This document shows, piece after piece, positions 36,568 to 45,164 of a DNA stretch of 64,000 nucleotides. Numbering within the stretch: position 1 is the stretch's first letter; each line of letters opens with the position of its first letter. This stretch comes from Bacteroidota bacterium (GTDB lineage Bacteria > Bacteroidota > Bacteroidia > Flavobacteriales > Weeksellaceae), in the NCBI GenBank assembly GCA_023423715.1, contig JAFAFC010000039.1, forward strand, positions 1 to 64,000, in the 5' to 3' direction. Position numbers and translations under genes: made by a program. The notes beneath the pieces are model-generated. The model did no database searches. It was not told the origin of the DNA and saw nothing but the letters and a program-made list of their open reading frames with translations.

Positions 36568-37221
36568 TTACGCAAGAAATCCTGCATTTAAAATTTCGTC
36601 TTTACTTTTTATAACGAGAAAGTAGAGTAGAGGCGCATTGTCGTCTCCAAAATGGGTGTCAAATTCGTAAATTTGTTTTTTGGCTTGTAAGTCCAAAGTT
36701 TGCTCCTTCAAGTCCATACTAAGATTCACAAAATCAGGTTTCATTGTGATCAGTTGAACTGAACTACCTGATGGTTTATCTTTAAAACTCAATGACTTGG
36801 TGAAGAAAGCATCATCAAGAGAAATCCCTTCAAGTTTAGGGAATTTTCCAAATTGAAAATCGGCAAGAAGTTCGTAGGCTTTGGGATTTTGCAATCCAAT
36901 CTCGATTCTACGTTTTCCTTTTTCATTTTTAGTATCCAAATCTTTGATTTGCGTCATCACTTTTGCAAATTTTTGATACAAATATTTGTCTTCACAATCG
37001 CCAATGAAATCTTCCAATGTTTTCCGAATCAGTTTTCCAGATTTCGAGCAATGCCCAAATTCTTGGCTGTTCTCACGTACTTTTTGGTATTTCGGGTTAC
37101 TTTCATAACCTTCTTTGGAAAAACCGCTTTTTCTTCTAACAACGGGAGTTCCATTAAGGTTGTAGAACACTAAATCTCCAATACTACCACTTAATTCGAC
37201 AAGACTTTTGTATTTCGCCAT
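36568..37221 (-). CDS. Conserved flavobacterial hypothetical protein
   Basis: A 217-aa soluble protein. The N-terminus MAKYKSLVELSGSIGDLVFYNLNGTPVVRRKSGF is a recurrent start for this Flavobacteriia family, which is often found as single genes. No catalytic motif is visible; the second half is beta-rich (YFLVIKSKDEILNAG). Function not known. Confidence 0.6.
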   Translation of the reverse strand: MAKYKSLVELSGSIGDLVFYNLNGTPVVRRKSGFSKEGYESNPKYQKVRENSQEFGHCSKSGKLIRKTLEDFIGDCEDKYLYQKFAKVMTQIKDLDTKNEKGKRRIEIGLQNPKAYELLADFQFGKFPKLEGISLDDAFFTKSLSFKDKPSGSSVQLITMKPDFVNLSMDLKEQTLDLQAKKQIYEFDTHFGDDNAPLLYFLVIKSKDEILNAGFLA

Positions 37222-37409
37222 AATCTGATTCTAGAAAAGCAAATATAGAAAAAAATCAATATCTATTCTAGTATATCTTATTTATAGTTATAGTATAGTT
37301 AAAGTTTCTTAAAATTTCGGTTTTTTAAGGGAAGTTTTTTATTTTTAGACTTTCAATTAAAATTTCTATGAACAATCTATTTTTAGTACATTTACAATCG
37401 CAAAAAGAA

Positions 37410-37952
37410 ATGCTGAAAAAAGCTGTGTTTATCGCTTTTGCTAGTGTGGTTTTAGCTTCTTGTGGAGCATCAAAACCAGCAGTTGTAAAACGTGATACGC
37501 CATCAAAAACAGTAACAAAATCTGGTGATTTACGCACGTTGGATTCTCGTTTTTCTGGAAATGTAGATAAAACTGTAAAAGGGATTTTGAAGGACGCTGA
37601 AAAGTATTTGGGAGCTCCTTATAAATTTGGTGGGAACACCTCTTCAGGATTTGATTGTTCAGGTTTTACGGTAAAGGTTTTTCAAGAAAACGATATGAAT
37701 TTACCGAGAAGATCAACAGATCAGGCTTCCACGGGAGAGCGCATTGATATTAGAAATGCAAAACCTGGTGATTTATTGTTTTTTGCGACAGGTGGTGGAG
37801 GAAGAGTTTCTCACGTAGGAATTGTTCATGATATCGGAAATGATGGTGAAGTGAAGTTTATTCACGCATCCACATCCAAAGGCGTTATTATTTCTTCATT
37901 GAATGAGAAATATTGGAACAAAGCCTATTTGCATGCCACACGAGTATTATAG
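37410..37952 (+). CDS. NlpC/P60-family lipoprotein, putative cell wall endopeptidase
   Basis: A 180-aa lipoprotein: lipobox LASC with C18 as lipidated Cys. I start at the ATG at 37410, since an upstream frame from 37368 adds residues before the signal. The NlpC/P60 triad is C83 in FDCSGF, His in SHVGIVHD, and His in FIHAS. It would cut peptide stems of peptidoglycan in the periplasm. The gene is 27 bases ahead of dapD on the same strand; dapD makes the diaminopimelate that these stems contain. Confidence 0.9.
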   Translation: MLKKAVFIAFASVVLASCGASKPAVVKRDTPSKTVTKSGDLRTLDSRFSGNVDKTVKGILKDAEKYLGAPYKFGGNTSSGFDCSGFTVKVFQENDMNLPRRSTDQASTGERIDIRNAKPGDLLFFATGGGGRVSHVGIVHDIGNDGEVKFIHASTSKGVIISSLNEKYWNKAYLHATRVL

Positions 37953-37979
37953 TAGAAATTTTAAAGAAATAAAAGAATA

Positions 37980-38792
37980 ATGTCATTACAACAAACAATC
38001 GAGCAAATCTGGGATAACCGTGATTTGCTACAAAATGAAGATAGTAAAGCGGCAATTAGAGACGTAATTGCGAAATTGGATTTAGGAGAATTACGTGTTG
38101 CTGAGCCGACAGAAAACGGATGGCAAGTAAACGAATGGGTGAAGAAAGCCGTTGTAATGTACTTCCCAATTCAAAAAATGGAAACCATTGAAGTAGGACC
38201 TTTTGAGTTCCATGATAAAATTCCATTGAAGAAAAACTACGCAGAAAAGGGCGTTAGAGTAGTTCCTCACGCTATTGCAAGACAAGGAAGTTTTGTAGCT
38301 TCTGGTGCAATTATGATGCCTTCGTATGTGAATATTGGAGCATATGTAGATTCAGGAACGATGGTTGATACTTGGGCAACGGTGGGAAGCTGTGCTCAAA
38401 TCGGAAAAGACGTTCACTTAAGTGGTGGTGTTGGTATTGGTGGGGTTTTAGAACCGCTTCAAGCAGCACCAGTTATTATTGAAGATAACGTTTTCGTTGG
38501 TTCTCGTTGTATCGTTGTGGAAGGTGTTCACGTTGAGAAAGAAGCGGTTTTGGGAGCGAATGTCGTTTTAACTGCATCTACAAAAATTATCGATGTAACA
38601 GGTGATGAGCCAGTTGAAATTAAAGGAAGAGTTCCTGCAAGATCGGTCGTTATTCCAGGATCGTATACCAAGAAATTCCCAGCGGGAGAATACCAAGTTC
38701 CATGTGCGTTGATTATCGGTAAAAGAAAGGAATCTACAGATAAAAAAACATCGTTGAACGATGCTTTGCGTGATAATAACGTAGCGGTTTAA
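37980..38792 (+). CDS. dapD: 2,3,4,5-tetrahydropyridine-2,6-dicarboxylate N-succinyltransferase
   Basis: A 270-aa left-handed beta-helix enzyme of lysine/diaminopimelate synthesis. Hexapeptide-type repeats run through the centre (YVNIGAYVDSGTMVDTWATVGSCAQIGKDVHLSGG), and PVIIEDNVFVGSRCIVVEGVHV and GRVPARSVVIPGSY are conserved. It transfers succinyl from succinyl-CoA. Length matches the family. The glycosyltransferase gene starts 15 bases later, so they may share a transcript. Confidence 0.95.
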   Translation: MSLQQTIEQIWDNRDLLQNEDSKAAIRDVIAKLDLGELRVAEPTENGWQVNEWVKKAVVMYFPIQKMETIEVGPFEFHDKIPLKKNYAEKGVRVVPHAIARQGSFVASGAIMMPSYVNIGAYVDSGTMVDTWATVGSCAQIGKDVHLSGGVGIGGVLEPLQAAPVIIEDNVFVGSRCIVVEGVHVEKEAVLGANVVLTASTKIIDVTGDEPVEIKGRVPARSVVIPGSYTKKFPAGEYQVPCALIIGKRKESTDKKTSLNDALRDNNVAV

Positions 38793-38806
38793 TTGATATT
38801 TACTGG

Positions 38807-39799
38807 ATGAAAATCTTAGTTATACAGAAAAAATTTATGGGGGATGTACTGGTTGCATCCTCTCTTTTTACCTTGTTGAGACAAAAGTTTCCTGACGCTG
38901 AATTGCATTTCATGATTGACAAAAAGCATCAAGATATCTTGAAAAATAATCCTGAAATAGATCAGCTTGTATTTTTTGAAGATTCGTTTTCATCTAATTT
39001 AAAGTTGATTAAAAGTCAGAAATACGATGCTATTGTTGATGTTTACAGCAAAATAGGAACTGCACTTTTGTCCAAATTATCGGGCGTTAAGAAAACGTCC
39101 GGGTATCGTAAATCGTATTTGTCATTTCTATATACAAATCCTATTTCACGTAAGAAAGAACCAATTTCTAAAGAGACGGCTCTAGCTATTGAACATCGCC
39201 AACAAGTTTTAGAGCCTTTGGGAATTCAATACGCTAAAGTTTTCCCTAAGATTTATTTGTCTGAAGAAGAAAAGTCAAATGCAAAGCTGCTTTTACAAAA
39301 ATTTGGAGCTGATTTTTCAAAACCTATATCGATGATTTCTACTTTTGGGAGCACGCCAGATAAGACGTATCCATTTATGAAAGAGGTATTGGAAGATATT
39401 GCTCAATTTTCCAATGTTCAAATTTTATGCAATTATTTGCCTTCCCAAAAAGAAGATTTCAAAGTTCTATTTGATTCCATAAACTCAGAAACGAAAAGTA
39501 AAATTGTTTTAGATTTTGATACGAAGAATCTTCGTGAATTTATTGCGGTAACCAGTTTTTGTACGGTTCTTATTGGTAATGAAGGCGGCGCAACCAATGT
39601 TTCAAAAGCGTTAGGAGTTCCAACTTTTGGAATTTTTGCTCCTTATGTGGATAAAAAAACGTGGGCTTGGGCGGAAGATGGCATAAAAAACACATCAATT
39701 CACGTTCACGATTATATTGCAAGTTCAGAATCGTACGCAGATTTAAAAACCGAATTGTTCAAAGAAAAGCTACATCAATGGCTTTCGGAAAACATGTAA
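38807..39799 (+). CDS. Glycosyltransferase family 9 (heptosyltransferase-like)
   Basis: A 330-aa protein of the GT9 ADP-heptose:LPS heptosyltransferase type. It begins MKILVIQKKFMGDVLVASSLF, with the conserved Asp/start loop, then KYDAIVDVYSKIGTALLSKLSG, and a late nucleotide-sugar site (IGNEGGATNVSKALGVPTFGIF). It would add a sugar to the lipid A core at the inner membrane. It opens the cell-surface glycan cluster that runs to 44015. Confidence 0.85.
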   Translation: MKILVIQKKFMGDVLVASSLFTLLRQKFPDAELHFMIDKKHQDILKNNPEIDQLVFFEDSFSSNLKLIKSQKYDAIVDVYSKIGTALLSKLSGVKKTSGYRKSYLSFLYTNPISRKKEPISKETALAIEHRQQVLEPLGIQYAKVFPKIYLSEEEKSNAKLLLQKFGADFSKPISMISTFGSTPDKTYPFMKEVLEDIAQFSNVQILCNYLPSQKEDFKVLFDSINSETKSKIVLDFDTKNLREFIAVTSFCTVLIGNEGGATNVSKALGVPTFGIFAPYVDKKTWAWAEDGIKNTSIHVHDYIASSESYADLKTELFKEKLHQWLSENM

Positions 39800-39870
39800 T
39801 TGCTCTAAGGATCTAAATAAACGAATTTTGCTTCCCAGCTTGAGTTACACTAACTTCAGAATATTATTTA

Positions 39871-40995
39871 ATGCTAATGAATACACATACAATAAAATTT
39901 CAAAATTTACTGTTTCTTGTAATTCCAATATTAGTGTTTTCTAATTTGATTTTTGCATGGCAAAAAGCTGACTTTCTTACTCCTGATTCATTAGACTATA
40001 TTAAACTTGCAAAGTCTCTTCCGAAAATTGAGAATTCGTTATTTCCTATATTTTACCCTTTAATATTGAAGATTTGTAATTTTTTCTTTGACAATTATAC
40101 TGTAACATATAAAATTGTAAATATAGTTTCACTATTGTTTTGTTTTTTATATACACTTAAAAAAGATTTTTTTTGGAGAGAGATTTGGACAATTTTAGCA
40201 TTTCCTTCTTTTCAATTTGTTTATATGTTTGGTTGGAGTGAAAATATCATTTTACCTCTATTAATTATTTATTTTCATATTACTTATTTATTTTTTAACG
40301 GCAAACTAACATATCAAGAGTATATTATTGGTAGTACCACAATTTTATTTTTACTTATTCTAACAAAGTACAATTCCGTTTTCTTTCTTTTAGGGGGTGT
40401 GCTTTTTAGTGTGCTATATTATAGAAAAAGGAACTACTTCTATGTTTTTGGGTCTAGTTTATTAGCAGGTCTATTATTCGCTTTCTACCTTCTTTTTAAT
40501 AAATATATTACAGGGGATTTTACAGGAGAGCGGAGTAGTTTAGATTTGGTTAAATTGAATTTTTCTAAATATATTAGTCTATCCAAGTATCAAATTTTTC
40601 CAACAATTGAACCATACGGCTTTTCATTAATAAAAATTAAGGAGCTTCATTATATTAGCGGCATATGGCAGTTGCCATATATTATTTCCATTTTAATTTT
40701 TGCTCTGGTTTGTGTTATAGTTTTGAAATTAAAAAGTAAGAAATTTTCACCGATGACCGTATTTGGATTTATTTTGTCATTTACTTTTTTATTGTTCACA
40801 TTATTTTCAGCATTTTACACTAAAATTGACTTGTTGGGGCCAAGGTTATTGCTAGGATTCTCTTTTCCATTACTATTTTCAATATGCTTATTTCTTAAGG
40901 ATAATAATGTAAAAATAAATACTCAAATATTGATTATTGTTGGGACCTCCTCATCATTGTTTTATACAATAACATGTTTCATATATGGATTTTGA
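39871..40995 (+). CDS. Multi-pass membrane protein, possible GT-C glycosyltransferase or polymerase
   Basis: A 374-aa protein with about ten transmembrane segments and a short loop with FLTPDSLDYIKLAKSLP after the first helix, like the acidic first loop of GT-C enzymes. No clearer family motif was visible. Its place in the LPS/surface-sugar cluster supports a glycan role. An alternate ATG lies at 39877. It is markedly more AT-rich than its neighbours, which suggests separate acquisition. Confidence 0.5.
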   Translation: MLMNTHTIKFQNLLFLVIPILVFSNLIFAWQKADFLTPDSLDYIKLAKSLPKIENSLFPIFYPLILKICNFFFDNYTVTYKIVNIVSLLFCFLYTLKKDFFWREIWTILAFPSFQFVYMFGWSENIILPLLIIYFHITYLFFNGKLTYQEYIIGSTTILFLLILTKYNSVFFLLGGVLFSVLYYRKRNYFYVFGSSLLAGLLFAFYLLFNKYITGDFTGERSSLDLVKLNFSKYISLSKYQIFPTIEPYGFSLIKIKELHYISGIWQLPYIISILIFALVCVIVLKLKSKKFSPMTVFGFILSFTFLLFTLFSAFYTKIDLLGPRLLLGFSFPLLFSICLFLKDNNVKINTQILIIVGTSSSLFYTITCFIYGF

Positions 40996-41085
40996 TAAAA
41001 TATTTTGTTTAACAAATAAAACTATGATTCAAACAGAATATTTGGAATTATTTGTTCGAAATTGAGGTCTAGTATACTTTCTTAA

Positions 41086-41841
41086 TTATTTCCTAAGCTT
41101 CGATTTTAGAATTTTTTTTCTAAAAAAACGATACTGAAATTTGCAGGTTGCTTCCCAGAAATGATCGAAAAACGTTTCAGTATCCATTTTATACAATTTT
41201 GCGTACTCGTCACTGATAATTTTTACCATTTTTTGATGGGGTGTTAGTCGGCCCAAATTCTTAATTCGTTGCTCAAAAGTCATATCGGAATGGAACGTCA
41301 TTCGGTTAAGATCAACCAAATAGAAATCATAATTTCCGTCACCTTTGTCCACGATTAATGTATTGCCAGGAGAATGATCTTTAAATTCAATACCTTGTTG
41401 ATGCAGGTCAAATGTAAACTGGGTGAATTTTCGAAGGATATTTTCGTAATCCGGAAACTGATCATCATCTACTAACGCTCGCAAAGTGAAATTGGCTTTT
41501 AGTTGCTCAGATGCATAGTAACTATCCTTAATTCCAAAAGCTCCAAAGTTTTCAAAATAGCCGATGGGTTTTGGCGTTTTAATGCCTTTATTTAAAAGGA
41601 TTTCGGCATATTCAAAAGAACGTTGCGCTTTTGATTTTCTGAAGTATTTATACGCAATTTGATTAATGAGATTGGGTTTTTTAAAAGATTTGATGTTGAT
41701 TTTTTCATCATTCAAATCAAATAATTTCAGTTTGTTTCGGTTTCCAATGACAAAATCTTCGCCTTCATTTTCAAAAGAATGGATGATTCTTTCTATCTCT
41801 TTTCGATTTTTTTCATACAATTGACTGACTTGCAAACCCAT
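41086..41841 (-). CDS. LPS core / Kdo kinase-like protein (KdkA/InaA/WaaP type)
   Basis: A 251-aa small kinase fold. The catalytic loop is KDHSPGNTL (D155, N160) and the metal-binding motif is DLNR at 177-180, with an ATP-Lys likely in INIKSFKK. These are the landmarks of the Kdo/LPS heptose kinases and related InaA proteins. It would phosphorylate an LPS core sugar in the cytosol. It is the only leftward gene within the glycan cluster. Confidence 0.75.
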   Translation of the reverse strand: MGLQVSQLYEKNRKEIERIIHSFENEGEDFVIGNRNKLKLFDLNDEKINIKSFKKPNLINQIAYKYFRKSKAQRSFEYAEILLNKGIKTPKPIGYFENFGAFGIKDSYYASEQLKANFTLRALVDDDQFPDYENILRKFTQFTFDLHQQGIEFKDHSPGNTLIVDKGDGNYDFYLVDLNRMTFHSDMTFEQRIKNLGRLTPHQKMVKIISDEYAKLYKMDTETFFDHFWEATCKFQYRFFRKKILKSKLRK

Positions 41842-41960
41842 TCTCCAGAATTTTTTTCAAAAATAGCAATTTAAAAGCTTCTCTGCATTAAAATTTGGTT
41901 ATTTTTGCTTGAATACTGCGGCAAAATTAGTGCTGTATGATGAATTGAAATTGAAAAACA

Positions 41961-42932
41961 ATGAAGATAACCATTTTAGGTTTTGATATATGGGGTTATG
42001 TTGGTGAAATTGCAAAATTCCTTGAGAAGCAAGGGCATGAAGTGCATTTTATCAATTCCACTTTGTATCAGTTTCCGCATCGAAATATTCTCTTTAAATC
42101 GAAGAATTTTTTTGCGAAAACATTTCTAAGCAAAAACTTGAAAAAGGAAAACCGTGATGCGGAAATCAGTAAGCTTATCAAAGGTAATCAGGATTTTACT
42201 TTGATTGTAAATCCTGGTGAATACAATAACAAACTTTTGGCTCAAATTCGAAATTCAACAAACATTTTGGTGGGATGGAATTACGATTCGGCAAAACGTA
42301 AGAAAATTACGAGTTTTCACACCACGATTTTTGATCAACTTTTAACTTTTGACCGTATTGATGCGCTTAAACGGGAGGAATTACAGTTTCTTCCGAACTT
42401 CAATTATAAAGAGAAAACGGAAATTAGCAACCAGCAATTTAAATACAAAGCGTACACAATTTTGAATCAGGATTTTTATCGATTGAAAATTCTAAATCGA
42501 ATTGCCCAACAATTGAAAGGTTATCCGTTTTTGATTCAGATGAAAGCCAAACCTCTTGCGGGTTTTGCAAAAGAAATCGAGTTTCTTTCGGAGCCTTTGT
42601 GTTTCGAAAAAGTGGGTGAGTATATTCAAAATTCCGAAATCGTTTTGGATATTTTGAGTAAGGGGAAATATGCTCAAAAAGGCTTAAGTTTTAGGGTGTA
42701 TGAAGCGATGTCGTATCAGAAAAAAATGATTACCAATAACACGGATATTGTGAATTATGACTTCTATAATCCTAAAAATATTTTTGTGATTGACGATGTC
42801 GAAAATATCGTTATTCCGAAGTCATTTTTGGATGGAAAATATGAGCCAATTCCGGAAGCTATTTATAATCGATATACGCTTGAACATTGGTGCGAGACTC
42901 TTTTGAGTATTCCCAAAAAAGTAGCGAATTAA
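41961..42932 (+). CDS. CgeB-like / LPS-cluster glycosyltransferase
   Basis: A 323-aa soluble protein. The N-terminus MKITILGFDIWGYVGEIAKFLEKQGHEVHF is a Rossmann beginning typical of GT-B enzymes. The C-terminal KGLSFRVYEAMSYQKKMITNN is a sugar-nucleotide-binding motif seen in CgeB-type glycosyltransferases. It probably adds a sugar to lipopolysaccharide or capsule; donor and acceptor are unknown. Followed closely (21 bases) by another glycosyltransferase. Confidence 0.65.
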   Translation: MKITILGFDIWGYVGEIAKFLEKQGHEVHFINSTLYQFPHRNILFKSKNFFAKTFLSKNLKKENRDAEISKLIKGNQDFTLIVNPGEYNNKLLAQIRNSTNILVGWNYDSAKRKKITSFHTTIFDQLLTFDRIDALKREELQFLPNFNYKEKTEISNQQFKYKAYTILNQDFYRLKILNRIAQQLKGYPFLIQMKAKPLAGFAKEIEFLSEPLCFEKVGEYIQNSEIVLDILSKGKYAQKGLSFRVYEAMSYQKKMITNNTDIVNYDFYNPKNIFVIDDVENIVIPKSFLDGKYEPIPEAIYNRYTLEHWCETLLSIPKKVAN

Positions 42933-42953
42933 TTTTTTTTAGATTCAAAATTT

Positions 42954-44015
42954 ATGTCAAAAAAAGTTCTTTTAGAAACACATAATCTTAAAAATCTGAA
43001 CAGCGGGTTTGGAGTTTTTAACCACTCTTTACTCAAGTCTTTTGCGAAGATGGATACGCCCGATCTTGATTTTTATGTGAATTTAAAGCGTAAAGATGCC
43101 ATTGTTGAAGAGTTTGGAAATCGATTTAAATATTCAGACTACTCGGAGTTGCAAAGGTTAGCTTTGTTTCGTCCGAAAAAGGTGTACGATGTGTGGCATT
43201 GTATGAATCAAAATATCGCTGTAGAGCCATTTTTCAAGCAGAAGAAATATATTTTAACGGTTCATGATGTTAATTTTGCAGAAGGCACAGGTAGAAAGGA
43301 TAAAAAACGTGTCGAACTTTTCAAAAATAAACTGAAAAGAGCTGATTTGATTACATATATATCGCAGTTTGCAAAAGACCATACGCATCAATATTTTGAC
43401 GTTCCCAATGTTGAAGAAAAAATTATTTTCAATGGAAATCCTATATCAGAATTGCTTTCTACGGATAATTTTAAACCAATAACTCCTCTAGATAAACCAT
43501 TTTTGTATTCCATTGGAGACTTTCTTCCTAAGAAAAACTTTCTTTCGTTGGTTAAAATGATGAAGGAGATTCCAGATATGTATTTGATAATTTCTGGGAA
43601 TAACAAGAAAGACTATGGCGTTCAAGTTCAACAAGAGATTGAGAATTTAGGTCTACAAAATCGTGTTTTTTTAACAGGTCGAGTTTCGGACGAAGGCAAG
43701 CAGTATTACATTAAAAATGCGTTGGCGTTTGTGTTTCCTTCGTTGCAAGAAGGTTTTGGACTGCCTCCTATTGAAGCAATGAAGTTTGGAAAACCCGTTT
43801 TTCTAGCAAATCGAGCTTCGTTACCCGAAATTGGTGGCGATGCCGCTTTTTATTGGGACGAGTTTGATCCTGTTTCGATGAAAAATGTGTTAGAAAATGG
43901 TTTGAACCAATTTGAGAACCAGAAAGAATTTTATCAAAGAAAACTAATTGAACGTGCTGATTTTTTTAATTGGGATCGTGCTGCGAAAGAATATTTAGAA
44001 TGTTATCGTTCGTAA
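42954..44015 (+). CDS. Glycosyltransferase family 4 (GT1-type fold)
   Basis: A 353-aa GT-B enzyme. The donor-binding C-terminal signature is FPSLQEGFGLPPIEAMKFGKPV, with LTGRVSDEGKQYYI before it and YSIGDFLPKKNFLSLVKMM as the first Rossmann beta-alpha-beta of the donor half. The N-terminus has HNLKNLNSGFGVFNHSLL, an acceptor-side loop. It likely works in LPS core or surface polysaccharide assembly with the preceding genes. The histidine operon promoter follows 58 bases downstream. Confidence 0.85.
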   Translation: MSKKVLLETHNLKNLNSGFGVFNHSLLKSFAKMDTPDLDFYVNLKRKDAIVEEFGNRFKYSDYSELQRLALFRPKKVYDVWHCMNQNIAVEPFFKQKKYILTVHDVNFAEGTGRKDKKRVELFKNKLKRADLITYISQFAKDHTHQYFDVPNVEEKIIFNGNPISELLSTDNFKPITPLDKPFLYSIGDFLPKKNFLSLVKMMKEIPDMYLIISGNNKKDYGVQVQQEIENLGLQNRVFLTGRVSDEGKQYYIKNALAFVFPSLQEGFGLPPIEAMKFGKPVFLANRASLPEIGGDAAFYWDEFDPVSMKNVLENGLNQFENQKEFYQRKLIERADFFNWDRAAKEYLECYRS

Positions 44016-44073
44016 TATTATTTATATAATTATCTAGTAACTATTATAAAATTAGATGTTTTTCATATTTTTA

Positions 44074-44104
44074 TTTGTGGAATTCAAAAATGTTTCTACA
44101 TTTG
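44074..44104 (+). promoter_or_regulatory. Histidine operon promoter
   Basis: TTTG (44074-44077), 19 bases, TACATTTG (44097-44104): exact Bacteroidota consensus. The leader peptide ATG lies 18 bases past it. Confidence 0.75.
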
Positions 44105-44121
44105 TATCAAATAATCGGAAA

Positions 44122-44163
44122 ATGATTTCAACAATTTTAATTCATCATCATCATTCTATCTAA
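44122..44163 (+). CDS. hisL: Histidine operon leader peptide
   Basis: A 13-codon frame, MISTILIHHHHSI, with four consecutive His codons near its end, 18 bases downstream of a consensus promoter and upstream of the attenuator at 44165-44236. A run of regulatory-amino-acid codons in such a position is the hallmark of ribosome-mediated attenuation: a shortage of charged tRNA-His stalls the ribosome on the CAT run and frees the antiterminator arm. Confidence 0.85.
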   Translation: MISTILIHHHHSI

Positions 44164-44164
44164 A

Positions 44165-44236
44165 AGACGGAGTGTATTGTGTTGTTTTAAAGTGAACAAA
44201 AAAATAATAGAAAACCGTCTGAGTAAAGACGGTTTT
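44165..44236 (+). promoter_or_regulatory. Histidine operon attenuator (antiterminator and terminator)
   Basis: AGACGG (44165-44170), directly after the leader stop, can pair with CCGTCT (44215-44220) as antiterminator. CCGTCT can instead pair with AGACGG (44227-44232) in a 10-bp stem (AAAACCGTCT / AGACGGTTTT) followed by a T run, the terminator. The pairs are mutually exclusive. hisG begins 60 bases later. Confidence 0.8.
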
Positions 44237-44296
44237 TTTCTTATATACTAAGGTTGAAAAAAGGATTTACTCAGATCAAATTTTAAAATAAAAAAC

Positions 44297-45154
44297 ATGA
44301 GTAAATTAAAAATTGCCATTCAAAAAAGTGGTCGACTCTATGAAGAATCGCTGCAACTGCTAAAAGATTGCGGAATCGACTACAACAACGGCAAAGATCA
44401 ACTTAAAGTTGCGGTTTCCAATTTTCCTTTGGAAATTTACTTTCTTCGAAACTCAGATATTCCTCAGTATGTTGCAGATGGCGTTGTTGATGTCGCTATT
44501 CTCGGAGAAAATTTGCTCATCGAAAAGGAAAAAGATATTGATGTCGTGGTTCGTTTGGGATTTTCAAAATGCAAAGTTTCACTTGCTGTGCCTAAAGAAG
44601 TCGAAACAGATGATATTTCCTATTTCCAAAATAAAAAAATTGCTACTTCTTATCCGAATACGCTTTCAAAATTCTTAAAAGAAAATCAAATTTCGGCTGA
44701 GATTCACTACATCTCGGGTTCAGTAGAAATTGCTCCAAATATGGGATTAGCAGACGGTATTTGTGATATCGTGAGTTCGGGAAGTACCCTTTTTAAGAAT
44801 GGACTTCGAGAAACCAAAACCATTTTAAAATCGGAAGCTGTTCTCGCCAAAAATCCAAATTTATCTGAAGAAGCAAATTCTATTTTGAACCAATTGGTTT
44901 TCCGAATCGATTCCGTTTTGAAAGCGAAAAACACAAAATACATTTTGATGAATGTTCCCAATGATAAGATTGATTCGGTTTCTAAAGTTCTTCCTGTTTT
45001 AAAAAGCCCAACCGTAATTCCTTTGGCTGAAGAAGGATGGAGTAGTATTCACTCGGTTATTGAAGAAGATCGATTCTGGGAAGTGATTGACGCATTGAAA
45101 AATGCTGGAGCGCAAGATATTTTGATTATCCCAATTTCTAAAATGGTTATTTAA
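44297..45154 (+). CDS. hisG: ATP phosphoribosyltransferase
   Basis: First enzyme of histidine synthesis, 285 aa, the long form with a C-terminal regulatory (His-binding) domain. It starts LKIAIQKSGRLYEESLQLLKDCG, has the PRPP-binding SGSTLFKNGLRET, and ends with VLKSPTVIPLAEEGWSSIHSV-type text of the regulatory domain. It condenses ATP and PRPP. The long form needs no HisZ, in line with none being found here. Confidence 0.95.
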   Translation: MSKLKIAIQKSGRLYEESLQLLKDCGIDYNNGKDQLKVAVSNFPLEIYFLRNSDIPQYVADGVVDVAILGENLLIEKEKDIDVVVRLGFSKCKVSLAVPKEVETDDISYFQNKKIATSYPNTLSKFLKENQISAEIHYISGSVEIAPNMGLADGICDIVSSGSTLFKNGLRETKTILKSEAVLAKNPNLSEEANSILNQLVFRIDSVLKAKNTKYILMNVPNDKIDSVSKVLPVLKSPTVIPLAEEGWSSIHSVIEEDRFWEVIDALKNAGAQDILIIPISKMVI

Positions 45155-45164
45155 AAAAAACACA

